DNA of 17,068 bases from Bacteroidaceae bacterium (GCA_016302965.1 JAEDMP010000050.1:1-17068); one strand, 5' to 3'. Counted from the first letter of the stretch, positions 8,456-16,068 are shown. The notes: generated by a model not told the origin, from the sequence alone. Numbers and translations: made by a program.

Positions 8456-8480
8456 ATTAAATATTATTTTTCTACCTTTG
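8446..8480 (+). promoter_or_regulatory. Bacteroidota-type promoter for the lipoprotein operon
   Basis: TACCTTTG at 8473-8480 matches the -7 element TAnnTTTG of the phylum's primary sigma factor. The nearest exact TTTG upstream is 8446-8449, 23 bases away instead of the usual 19-21; T-rich sequence at 8451-8454 may serve instead. Transcription would start near 8487, giving an AT-rich leader of about 55 nt before ATG 8543. The promoter overlaps the end of the preceding terminator. Confidence 0.55.
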
Positions 8481-8542
8481 CAAACGAAAAGAAACCATTA
8501 CCCCATCAATAACCATTACTACAAACATTTATCCCAAATCGT

Positions 8543-8677
8543 ATGAACAAGATTATGATTTCGCTGTTTGTTTTGGGGTGGATAGCCATATCGGCTGCCA
8601 TCCTGTGTGTGTCGTGTTGTTCTGACGAAGACCTCGACAGACTCTTTGGCTGCCTGTTATCAGCAAATATTAATTAA
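8543..8677 (+). CDS. 44-aa mini-lipoprotein, function unknown
   Basis: A short frame from ATG 8543 to TAA 8675-8677 encodes a signal peptide (MNKIMISLFVLGWIAISAAI) followed by LCVSCCSDEDLD and a short tail. The Cys25/Cys26 pair followed by SDED looks like a lipobox plus the Ser-Asp/Glu surface-export signal of Bacteroidota lipoproteins. After lipidation only about 19 residues would remain. It is the first frame downstream of the operon promoter and lies 23 bp before the next gene's probable original start, so it is in the right place to be translated. No family is recognised. It may be a genuine small lipoprotein, a leader peptide, or the stump of a larger degraded lipoprotein gene. Confidence 0.55.
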   Translation: MNKIMISLFVLGWIAISAAILCVSCCSDEDLDRLFGCLLSANIN

Positions 8678-8700
8678 CAAAATAATTATAATTATCATTT

Positions 8701-10967
8701 ATGAAATAATTGAATCATTGCTGAAGATTTCCATGTCACTCTGTGTCTTATGGGCATGGATGTTTTCTTCATGTTCCGATTCGAACACGGAAGGTATCAG
8801 CAACACCCCGCGAACCTATTATTACCGCATGGTGATTCCCAACGCTGACGATGTGCAGACGATGGTCATCGACAGTATCAGTTCAGACATCGCCGAGGTT
8901 AGCAATACGCCCAGCTGGCTGAGCGTTGCGCAAAACGGTAGTCAGGACGGACACCCGGTGCTTGAAATCACTACCAAGGCAAACGCCAATGATGCCGTCA
9001 ACGATGCGAAGGTGCTGATTGCCTTTAAAGATGGCAACAGCGTGGAACTGTCCGTGAGACAGTCGTATCTCTATCAGAGTGGTGCCAACACGAACAGTGA
9101 CTTCGCTAACAACTGGGAGAACCTCGACAAGGTGACTATCTATACCAACCACCAGTATGAGAGCGTCTATACACCTTGGAACAAAACCTATACCAGTTCA
9201 ACCATTCCGCTCGACATCAGCAGGGATGTGCGCAAGAAAGACGGCTGGGAAATGGTGTTCAGCACCTTGGGCAACCCCAACATCATGGATGCCAACTATT
9301 TCGGTCTCTACAACAAGTATCTCGGCATCTTCCGCATCTTCTATTACATCACCGATGCCACAGGCAACGGCAGCGAACTGTCGTTTGCCACCACCATGGG
9401 CAGCGCCACCAAGCCCAAGACCAAGACACCATTCTTCAACTCCTTGGCCTACGGCATTCCCATGAACAAGGCCTCTGAGGTACAGCTTTCTACAAATGTC
9501 ACCGGCTCCAACAAGTCGTTCTTCACTTACTCCACACCTTACACCATTTCAGGCGTTGGCGGCAACACGCTGACCAGGGGATGGGGTGCGTTCGATTTGA
9601 ACATGTCGGCCTATACGGGCGATGCCTCGCTGTTGCAAGGCTCCAACGAGTCGCTCACCATCGAGTGCAGCACCATCAACAACACCAACATCAGCCTGAG
9701 CGGTTCGCTTTCTGCCAACATTGCAGGAGAATTTACCCAGCCCTATGCCGTGTCTTCTTCATCGGGCAATGGCCTCAGCTCCACATTGGCCTCCATGGGC
9801 ACATTCCTTGGTGATGTGCGCAACAGTGCCTAGGCAGGTATTGAGCAGCATCTTACTAAAAGTAAGACCAACACCGCCTTCTATTATGCAGGCATGTTGT
9901 GCAACGGTGCGTCTATGGTGTCTGATTTTATCTTGAGCAACCTGGAAATCGACGAGGATGAGATTGACTCCATCCCAGGGAAGATCGAACTCAACCTCAC
10001 GGGGCAGATTGACCTCAGTGGCTACGCCAGGTCGCGCGTGCAGAACAATGTGCCTTCGCTCTCAGTGATGAATAGTGTGATGAAAGAGAGCGGCAGCCAC
10101 ATCGGCGAAGGTGTATGGAGCCTGCAGGAAAATCCGGTGGTGTATATCGTTGACGACCACTTCTTGGGCACACCCAAGCGCGTCAATTACTTGATGAATG
10201 ATGATGGCGGATATACCACGCTTTTAGGAGCAGACAACCAACTTAGATTCGTCACCTTTTATGACCCGAGCAGCATCAGACTGAATATCAATACCAATGT
10301 CTTTCCCGACATATCGGATGTGAATATTTACACTTTCGTTGCTGTATATCCAGATGAAAACATGGGGCACAGTCAGGGCTATCGAGACATGATGAAACTC
10401 AGTGCTGCGCCAAAGGTGAATCTGATTGAATCATCAAAATTCTCAGCAGGAAAGATGTTCAGAAGCAACGATGCAACCAACAAGATGGCATACCATCAGG
10501 CAGAGCCTTCCAAATTCATTTCCGAGACGTTAGAGGAGAGTGCCTCCAAATGCTCCATAGTCAAGCAGCAGGGTAGCAGCTACCGCTATTACGGCAGGGT
10601 GCTGACAGGGTCGTCACCAAGCGACAAGAAGGTAATCATCGACCCGCAGGTGTTCTTCCCGATGAGCGAGGACGGTTCTTCCATCACAAACGGCGAAGTG
10701 CCCGATTTCGTGGTATGTGTCTATGTCACCTTCAAGTCCAACGGCAACAACTATGCTTTCTTCCAAAGATACCTGCCTGAATACAAGCTCATTTCTGGCA
10801 CCAATCTGAAAACCAAGAAGACAGAACTGGAAACCTATAGCCAGAAGAGTAAGGCACAGGAGGCTGTTGGAACGCTATACAACAATGCCGCTGTAAAGGT
10901 TTACAATTATAACGGGCACAACGACTTGGCCAAGACCTTGAGCATTTTGAACACCATTTTAAAATAA
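8701..10967 (+). pseudogene. Large surface lipoprotein with BACON-like N-terminal domain, interrupted by in-frame TAG and probable 5' frameshift
   Basis: One frame runs from about 8703 to the TAA at 10965-10967, broken only by TAG at 9831-9833; both halves are in the same frame and read as one ~755-aa protein. The intact in-frame ATG nearest the signal peptide is 8733 (MSLCVLWAWMFSSCSDS, lipobox FSSC then SDS). The spacing and AT-rich leader instead point to ATGAAA at 8701, which hits TAA after two codons; restoring one A would give MKIIESLLKISM joined to the signal peptide. Residues after the Cys form a BACON/Ig-like beta domain (SWLSV ... VELSVRQ, to about base 9075). The remaining ~630 residues are beta-rich, Asn/Ser/Thr-rich and unrecognised. 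Either half could still be made, from 8733 and possibly 9894, but the second lacks a visible ribosome site. Not an IS insertion: no foreign sequence is present. Confidence 0.75.
9831..9833 (+). other. In-frame amber codon inside the large lipoprotein gene
   Basis: Codons upstream read ...DVRNSA, then TAG, then AGIEQHLTKSK..., continuing open for 377 codons. A single base change from CAG, GAG, AAG or TGG would explain it. TAG is used as the ordinary stop of two other genes here (8364-8366 and 13887-13889), which argues against general reassignment of TAG. Confidence 0.9.
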
Positions 10968-11000
10968 GATATCAATTAAACAATAAAACAACAAATCATT

Positions 11001-11912
11001 ATGAGGAAGTATTTTTTATCAGCACTCTGTCTTTTGAGTGCTACATGCATGTTCGTCAGCTGTTCAGACGATGACGACAAGAACGGAGAAGAACAAGTTG
11101 TAGAAAGTTTCTCTGTCGAGAACTTCAATGAGTTGGAATTGCTTCAGAACCATTTGGTGCAGATTGACTCTACCGGTGCCCGTGTGCAGGATGTATGCGG
11201 AAAGAATTTGGACGAATCAGACAAGACTGTCTTTTTCGTTGGCGTGAAGGATCTCAATGAGGCCAAGGAAACATTCAAGAGTTGGTTCCCCACCAATGCG
11301 GATCTGATCAGCATGGGCGACAATATGACGGTCAATTTGAGAGATGAAGAACGTAAGGATCAGGGGACGGTTTATTTCACAGCCAAAGAGTCTGGCAGCG
11401 TCATCAACAATCTGCCCTTGTTGGCCGAAGTGACCTTTGCCAAAGGTACTGACATCAAATACGTCACCAAGGTTTGCTTCATTCCTGAAAGTAGCTGGCC
11501 AGAGAATATCGAAAGCCCATATTATATTGGCGATAAGGTCACAGTTAGAGATCATGACGGTATTTGCATAAGAGAATATTCTAAAGGAAGAATGGGTATG
11601 ATTGTAGCCATTGGTAACAGATATTTCACTTCTCCTGTAGGAACCGGTGCAAATCTTTCTGCCGCCAAAGAGGCTGCATCTGTTATGCAAAAGCAGATGG
11701 GCGTGTTCAAACAGTTGTTCAATGCCATAGGAACCAATTTGGAAGAGAATGAGTATTATTGGATTGACAAAGATTATTTTTATGTCCTTTCCGCAGGCGT
11801 TTATGCCATTCGTTTGAGGGATTCAGACGTAGATTGGTTCGAAGTACAATGGAAAAGCCCCAAAAAACGTGCTTTATATGTATATTATTTTGGTGAAAAA
11901 ATTATATATTAA
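11001..11912 (+). CDS. Surface lipoprotein of unknown family (paralog A)
   Basis: A 303-aa protein with a typical lipoprotein signal peptide ending MFVSC (Cys21), followed at once by SDDDD. Cys-Ser-Asp-rich is the described surface-export signal in Bacteroides, so the protein is probably displayed on the outer face of the outer membrane. The mature part has no family I recognise. Visible features are VESFSVENFNELELLQNHL (about 34-52), a middle segment with MTVNLRDEERKDQGTVYF, and a C-terminal block YYWIDKDYFYVLSAGVYAIR ... WFEVQWKSPKKRALYV. It is 19 bp upstream of a clear paralog, and the preceding broken lipoprotein gene ends 33 bp before it, so all are likely cotranscribed. Base composition is visibly more AT-rich than the core genes. 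Expression appears to depend on the upstream promoter. Confidence 0.85.
   Translation: MRKYFLSALCLLSATCMFVSCSDDDDKNGEEQVVESFSVENFNELELLQNHLVQIDSTGARVQDVCGKNLDESDKTVFFVGVKDLNEAKETFKSWFPTNADLISMGDNMTVNLRDEERKDQGTVYFTAKESGSVINNLPLLAEVTFAKGTDIKYVTKVCFIPESSWPENIESPYYIGDKVTVRDHDGICIREYSKGRMGMIVAIGNRYFTSPVGTGANLSAAKEAASVMQKQMGVFKQLFNAIGTNLEENEYYWIDKDYFYVLSAGVYAIRLRDSDVDWFEVQWKSPKKRALYVYYFGEKIIY
11098..11189 (+). repeat. 92-bp direct repeat, copy 1 (in paralog A)
   Basis: Bases 11098-11189 match 12026-12117 exactly, including synonymous positions, with sharp divergence on both sides. The offset is 928 bp, one gene length. It encodes the shared segment just after the export signal. Confidence 0.9.
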
Positions 11913-11931
11913 ACAATAAATTAGTGTAACA

Positions 11932-12849
11932 ATGAAAAAAGTATTATTAGCCGCACTCTATCTGATGGGGGCTACTTGTATGTTTGTCAGTTGCTCTGAC
12001 GATGATGATGACAGTGAAAAGCAGATTGTAGAAAGTTTCTCTGTCGAGAACTTCAATGAGTTGGAATTGCTTCAGAACCATTTGGTGCAGATTGACTCTA
12101 CCGGTGCCCGTGTGCAGAATGTCTGTGGAGCAGCCTTGGACGAGAGCGACACCAGTCTGCTGTTTGTTGGTGTGGAGAACATAGAAGGAGCCAAAGAAAT
12201 GTTCAAAGGATGGTTCCCCGAAAATGCCGACATCATCACCACTGGCAACAACATGACGGTCAACCTGAAGGATGAGGAAAGAAAGAGCCAGGGTACTGTA
12301 TACTTCACGACAAAAGAGTCGGGAAGCACCGTAAATGGTATGCCTCTATTCGCCGAAGTGACTTTTGCCCAGGGCACTGCCATCAAGTATGTATCCAAAG
12401 TGTATTTTGTATCTAAGAGCAACTGGCCGGAGAATGACATAAGCCCGTATCATGTAGGCGATTTCGTGGAGACATTTACTGCCAATGGCACCAAACGATA
12501 TTTTGGTATTTGTGTGAAAGAGAAATCTGCCGGTCAGTCAGGAATGATTGTAGGATTCAGCGTAAACCCCGAATATACTTATAAATATTCTGCAGCGTAT
12601 GCATCCAACTCTGCCGCAAATGAGGTGTCAAAAATCATAAGGGCTAATTGGAATATGTATAAGAATCTGTTTAAGGAGAAGTGTAATGTCGCATTGGGTG
12701 ACGGGGAATATTTTTGGATAGACAAGAATTACGACTACCTGTTTTCCGCAGGTGTTTATGCCATCAGATTAAAAGATGGTGATGTCGATTGGTTTGATAC
12801 ACAATGGAAAAGCCCCGAAAAGCGCGGATTATACGTTGGCTATTTTTAA
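11932..12849 (+). CDS. Surface lipoprotein of unknown family (paralog B)
   Basis: A 305-aa tandem paralog of the gene before it. The signal peptide ends MFVSC (Cys21) followed by SDDDDD, again predicting surface display. It shares the 30-residue VESFSVENF...GARVQ segment exactly, plus alignable middle (MTVNLKDEERKSQGTVYFTT, KESGS) and C-terminal (YFWIDKNYDYLFSAGVYAIR, WFDTQWKSPEKRGLYV) blocks; it lacks the last few residues (EKIIY) of paralog A and has a small insertion near residue 185. Outside the identical block the two DNA sequences look roughly two-thirds identical by eye, so the duplication is old but partly homogenised. It starts 19 bp after paralog A and ends 11 bp before the BMP-like gene, consistent with one operon. 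No enzyme motif is seen; a binding, adhesin or substrate role is possible. Confidence 0.85.
   Translation: MKKVLLAALYLMGATCMFVSCSDDDDDSEKQIVESFSVENFNELELLQNHLVQIDSTGARVQNVCGAALDESDTSLLFVGVENIEGAKEMFKGWFPENADIITTGNNMTVNLKDEERKSQGTVYFTTKESGSTVNGMPLFAEVTFAQGTAIKYVSKVYFVSKSNWPENDISPYHVGDFVETFTANGTKRYFGICVKEKSAGQSGMIVGFSVNPEYTYKYSAAYASNSAANEVSKIIRANWNMYKNLFKEKCNVALGDGEYFWIDKNYDYLFSAGVYAIRLKDGDVDWFDTQWKSPEKRGLYVGYF
12026..12117 (+). repeat. 92-bp direct repeat, copy 2 (in paralog B)
   Basis: Exact match of 11098-11189. Immediately downstream the copies read GATGTATGCGG and AATGTCTGTGG, so identity ends abruptly. The block is long enough to support recombination that would delete or fuse the two genes. 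Confidence 0.9.
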
Positions 12850-12860
12850 CGACATGAACC

Positions 12861-13889
12861 ATGAAGCATAGACTATTATGGATATTCGCATCCATAGTCA
12901 TGATATGTTCCTGCTCATCAGAGTCGGACAAAGAGCATAGTGATGTGGGCAATGATGCCCGCGTCACTATGATTTTGTCTATCAGCGGGCAGGGCGATAA
13001 TGGCTATAACGACCTGATTACGCAGGGTTTGATGCGTTTCTACAACAGCAGCGGAGTAATCCTCTCTATGCAGCATCCCCACTCCATGAACGAAGCGAAA
13101 GAAATGATCAACAGCTGGGTCAACACGCCAAGCGACAGCAAAGAACTCTTGGTGCTGGCTGCCGACTATGCCGAACTGGCAGGCAGCGAGATACACTCAC
13201 TGGCAGACAACAAAAAGGTGCTACTCTTCGAGGCAAAGGACAATGACAAACTGCCCAAAGGTGTATCCACCTTCTATATCCAGCGTTATGGAGCCAGTTA
13301 CCTGTCGGGATGCATCGCATCGCCACACTGGGAGGCCACCATCATGGCAGCCATGCCTGGCGAACAGCCCTTGGAGGATGCTATACAGGGATTTGCTGAT
13401 GGCTATGCCAAGGGGGGCAACAAGGCCAAAGTGTTTTATCTCGCCAATGACGTGTCCGGCTATGCCATGGCCGACAGTGCCTATCGCTATGCCTCACGTT
13501 TGGACGACCATTTTGTGTTTCCATTGGCAGGAAGTTCCAACAGCGGTATCTACAAGTCATCGCGCGAATCGTTGTTCAGCACCATGCTGGTAGTGGGTAT
13601 GGATGTGGATTGCGGTGCCTACAGCGGGCGCATACCCTATTCGATGGTTGTGCATATCGACCGGATTGTGGAAGACTATCTCACCGAATGGCTCCAGACG
13701 GGCAGCATGAGGCGGCACCAAACCTATGGGCTCGACTCGGGTATGATAGAGGTGGTGCTGAGCAAATATTTTGCAGACTTCTCCTACATCTGGGAAGACT
13801 ATTACAGAGACTATTACTATTGGGAGAACGCCCTGAAGCAATACACCGATGAAGCAAAAGAAAAGGAGAAAGCGTATGAAAACAAGTAG
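12861..13889 (+). CDS. BMP/PnrA-like substrate-binding lipoprotein without a transporter
   Basis: A 342-aa predicted lipoprotein: MKHRLLWIFASIVMICSC signal with Cys18, followed by SSESDKEHSD. The mature part is a type-1 periplasmic-binding-protein fold of the BMP (basic membrane protein, PnrA-like) family: GDNGYND at residues 45-51 corresponds to the family's GDKGFND-type motif, and VGMDVDC at 245-251 to its IGVDSDQ-type motif. BMP proteins typically bind nucleosides for ABC importers, but no permease or ATPase gene is in the window, so a sensor or scavenger role is more likely here. The C-terminus carries a Tyr-rich, charged tail (about 312-342). It starts 11 bp after paralog B, and its last 14 bases overlap the start of the C13 peptidase gene, so the two are probably translationally coupled. 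Ligand unknown; the family call is from recalled motifs. Confidence 0.8.
   Translation: MKHRLLWIFASIVMICSCSSESDKEHSDVGNDARVTMILSISGQGDNGYNDLITQGLMRFYNSSGVILSMQHPHSMNEAKEMINSWVNTPSDSKELLVLAADYAELAGSEIHSLADNKKVLLFEAKDNDKLPKGVSTFYIQRYGASYLSGCIASPHWEATIMAAMPGEQPLEDAIQGFADGYAKGGNKAKVFYLANDVSGYAMADSAYRYASRLDDHFVFPLAGSSNSGIYKSSRESLFSTMLVVGMDVDCGAYSGRIPYSMVVHIDRIVEDYLTEWLQTGSMRRHQTYGLDSGMIEVVLSKYFADFSYIWEDYYRDYYYWENALKQYTDEAKEKEKAYENK
13863..13868 (+). promoter_or_regulatory. Ribosome binding site deciding the start of the C13 peptidase gene
   Basis: AAGGAG lies 7 bases before ATG 13876 and inside the end of the BMP-like gene. It favours 13876 over the in-frame ATG at 13849, which would add MKQKKRRKR before the signal peptide. 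Strong Shine-Dalgarno sites are uncommon in this phylum, so this one is notable. Confidence 0.65.
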
Positions 13890-16002
13890 TTTAGGCACAA
13901 TCTATGGCATCATGGCGCTTCTGCTGTCGTGGGTCTGCCTCTCATGCAGCAACGATGACAACGGAACAAGCAGCCATCAGGCAGCAATCGTTAGTTATAA
14001 GGTGGCGGTAGTGATGCCAGCCGACCAGCAGGACCGCTGGAGCCGCACCGTGAATTGGGCATTGGAAAATGTCCGCAAGGCCCAACAGGGTTTGGACACC
14101 ATCGTGGATATCAAGGTGGAATGGAAAGATGAGAACAGCAGCGACCTGAACGACTATCTGAAGCGTGTGGGCACTGATGAATCGTATGTGGCGGTGGTGG
14201 GTCCGTTATCCTCAAGCAAAGCCCGGCAGGCGGTGGCAGCATGCAACTCCTATGCCAAGACTCTCATCCTGCCCGCTATCTCCTCGGCAGAACTGCAGCG
14301 CATCTGTGCCGCCAAGAGCAATGTGTGGAACTTAGTGCAGAGCGACATCACACAATGCGAGATACTGCTCACACAGGCAAAACTTGCCGAGCTGAAGAGC
14401 GTCAGTTTGCTCACTACCAACGATGACTACGGGCGCAGCTACTCCGACTGGGTGGCCTACCTCGCCTCAGAGATGGGGCTGAAGGTGGATTTCATCTCCA
14501 TCTATAACAACGACGAAGAGCTGAGAGCCTATATGCGGCAGGAACTGGAACAGAAGCGCAACTACAACCGCGCCCTGCTGTTCGCCCCTTCAAGGGCAGA
14601 GGACGCACTGGTGTTCGACCGGGAGTATGCCGACATGAAAGGCGACAAATATTACATAGACTTCCCCACCGTGTTCTGCTCGGATGTGGTGAGCAGTTCA
14701 TCACTTGCCACACAACTGAAGAATCTGTATTATGAGGGGGTATCGCCCACGGCCAATCCCATGTCGGGATTTGTCACCTCCTATCAAGCACGCTATGGCG
14801 AAGAGCCGATGGTGGGTGAGCCCCAACTCTTTGATGCCATGCTGATGCTTGCCTATGCCTTGGTGGGCAAACAGGAGGGAGAGACGCTCAACGAAGCCCT
14901 GCTGCGCATCACCGCGGGGAGAGAACAATGGAGAGGCAGTTGGTTGCCACAAGACATGAGCACGGCAATGGCATCGCTGCGCAAGGGAGGCAATCCCGAC
15001 CTGGAAGGTGTGTTAGGCGACTGGACCTTCGACGAGGTAACCCGCACCAACATCCTCAACACCATCTACAGCCACTGGATTCTGGTTGGCGGCCAATTCA
15101 AAACCATGGAATATCTATCGAACGACGGCAACCTGCACACCATATCCACCCAACAGGCCTGGAACTGGAAGCAGCAAAACCTGCAGGTGTTCGACTATGC
15201 CGCCAAGGATTATGACTATCCTCAACTGAATGACCGATGGGCGGTGGTGATCTCTACCAGTGACTCGTGGACAAACTACCGCCATGAGGCGGATGCCCTT
15301 GCCATGTATCAACTGCTCAAACGTCACGGCTACGACGATGACCATATCATCCTGCTGATGGAAGACTTCATTGCCAACGACCCCAACAATCCCAACCCTG
15401 GTGTAGTGAGGGTGCGCCCCGATGGTGACAACCTCTATAAGGATGTGCAGGTGGATTATTATCTGAAGAACACCTCGCTCGACAAGTTCAAGCGGGTCAT
15501 GCTGGGTGAGGTTTCTGATGAAACGCCTACGGTCATCGGTTCTTCAGCCAACAGCAATGTGCTGGTATTTTGGTGCGGACACGGCAACCAAAACAGGCTG
15601 GCATGGGGAAGCAAGGGGCTGGTGACAGGAGATCAGGTGCGTGATATCGTGCAGCAGATGAACGAACAGCAGAAGTACCGTAAACTCTTCTTCGTGATGG
15701 ATGCCTGTTACAGCGGCAGCATAGGCGAAGCCTGCGAGGGTATACCCGGCTTACTGATGATGACAGCTGCCAATGCCCATGAAACCTCCAAGGCCGATGT
15801 CTTCGACTATAACCTGAATATCTGGCTGAGCAACGGTTTCACCAGGGCTTTCCAAGAGACCATCGACAAGAATACAGACATCAATCTGCGTGAATTGTAT
15901 TACGAACTGGCACGACACACCACGGGTAGCCATGCCACGGTGTATAATGCTGCCCTGTATGGCAACATGTATCGCCAGACGATGGCCGAATGGCTGGAAT
16001 AA
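13876..16002 (+). CDS. Lipoprotein fusing a type-1 periplasmic-binding domain to a peptidase C13 (legumain/GPI8-like) domain
   Basis: A 708-aa protein. The signal peptide ends LSWVCLSC (Cys24), followed by SNDD, predicting a lipoprotein, possibly surface-exposed. Residues ~39-410 are a type-1 periplasmic-binding-protein domain of the branched-chain amino-acid receptor type (VAVVMPAD, VAVVGPLSSSKARQAVAAC, LLTTNDDYGRSYSDW). Residues ~455-705 are a clan CD, caspase-fold C13 peptidase: TNYRHEADALAMYQLLKRHG, the catalytic His569 in WCGHGN and Cys611 in DACYSGS. From memory this domain aligns along its length with legumain (Asn-specific) and GPI8 (the GPI transamidase). Human legumain's accessory Asn in GSNGW corresponds to Asp463 here (TSDSW). 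It is last in the operon, overlapping the BMP-like gene by 14 bases. A ligand-controlled protease is the natural inference; substrate and activity are unknown. Confidence 0.88.
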   Translation: MKTSSLGTIYGIMALLLSWVCLSCSNDDNGTSSHQAAIVSYKVAVVMPADQQDRWSRTVNWALENVRKAQQGLDTIVDIKVEWKDENSSDLNDYLKRVGTDESYVAVVGPLSSSKARQAVAACNSYAKTLILPAISSAELQRICAAKSNVWNLVQSDITQCEILLTQAKLAELKSVSLLTTNDDYGRSYSDWVAYLASEMGLKVDFISIYNNDEELRAYMRQELEQKRNYNRALLFAPSRAEDALVFDREYADMKGDKYYIDFPTVFCSDVVSSSSLATQLKNLYYEGVSPTANPMSGFVTSYQARYGEEPMVGEPQLFDAMLMLAYALVGKQEGETLNEALLRITAGREQWRGSWLPQDMSTAMASLRKGGNPDLEGVLGDWTFDEVTRTNILNTIYSHWILVGGQFKTMEYLSNDGNLHTISTQQAWNWKQQNLQVFDYAAKDYDYPQLNDRWAVVISTSDSWTNYRHEADALAMYQLLKRHGYDDDHIILLMEDFIANDPNNPNPGVVRVRPDGDNLYKDVQVDYYLKNTSLDKFKRVMLGEVSDETPTVIGSSANSNVLVFWCGHGNQNRLAWGSKGLVTGDQVRDIVQQMNEQQKYRKLFFVMDACYSGSIGEACEGIPGLLMMTAANAHETSKADVFDYNLNIWLSNGFTRAFQETIDKNTDINLRELYYELARHTTGSHATVYNAALYGNMYRQTMAEWLE

Positions 16003-16024
16003 TAGGATGAAAAGCGTGGGACTT

Positions 16025-16068
16025 CAGAACAGGGCAATCGGTTTGAAACGGATTGCCCTGTTCTGTTT
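16025..16068 (+). terminator. Terminator hairpin ending the lipoprotein operon
   Basis: CAGAACAGGGCAATC (16025-16039) pairs perfectly over 15 bp with GATTGCCCTGTTCTG (16051-16065), with an 11-nt loop, followed by TTTG. The T-tract is short, but the stem is long and it sits 23 bp after the C13 peptidase stop. The rest of the 205-bp gap to the next gene holds only the promoter. Confidence 0.75.

Noticed and set aside
8656..8664. TTATCAGCA shared with the palindrome at 8385-8401, as a second operator half-site
   Set aside because: Nine bases can match by chance, it lies inside the mini-lipoprotein coding region, and its partner half is not preserved.
8607..8700. Start of the large lipoprotein at 8607
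   Set aside because: This stretch overlaps the mini-lipoprotein in another frame and would give an odd Ile-rich leader before the signal peptide; 8701 (frameshifted), 8718 or 8733 fit better.
9831..9833. TAG reassigned to an amino acid, as in some gut phages
   Set aside because: Two other genes in the window end at TAG and the window shows no phage genes, so a local nonsense change is simpler.
12861..16002. ABC importer locus
   Set aside because: Two binding-protein folds are present, but no permease or ATPase gene occurs in the window, and one of the binding folds is fused to a peptidase.
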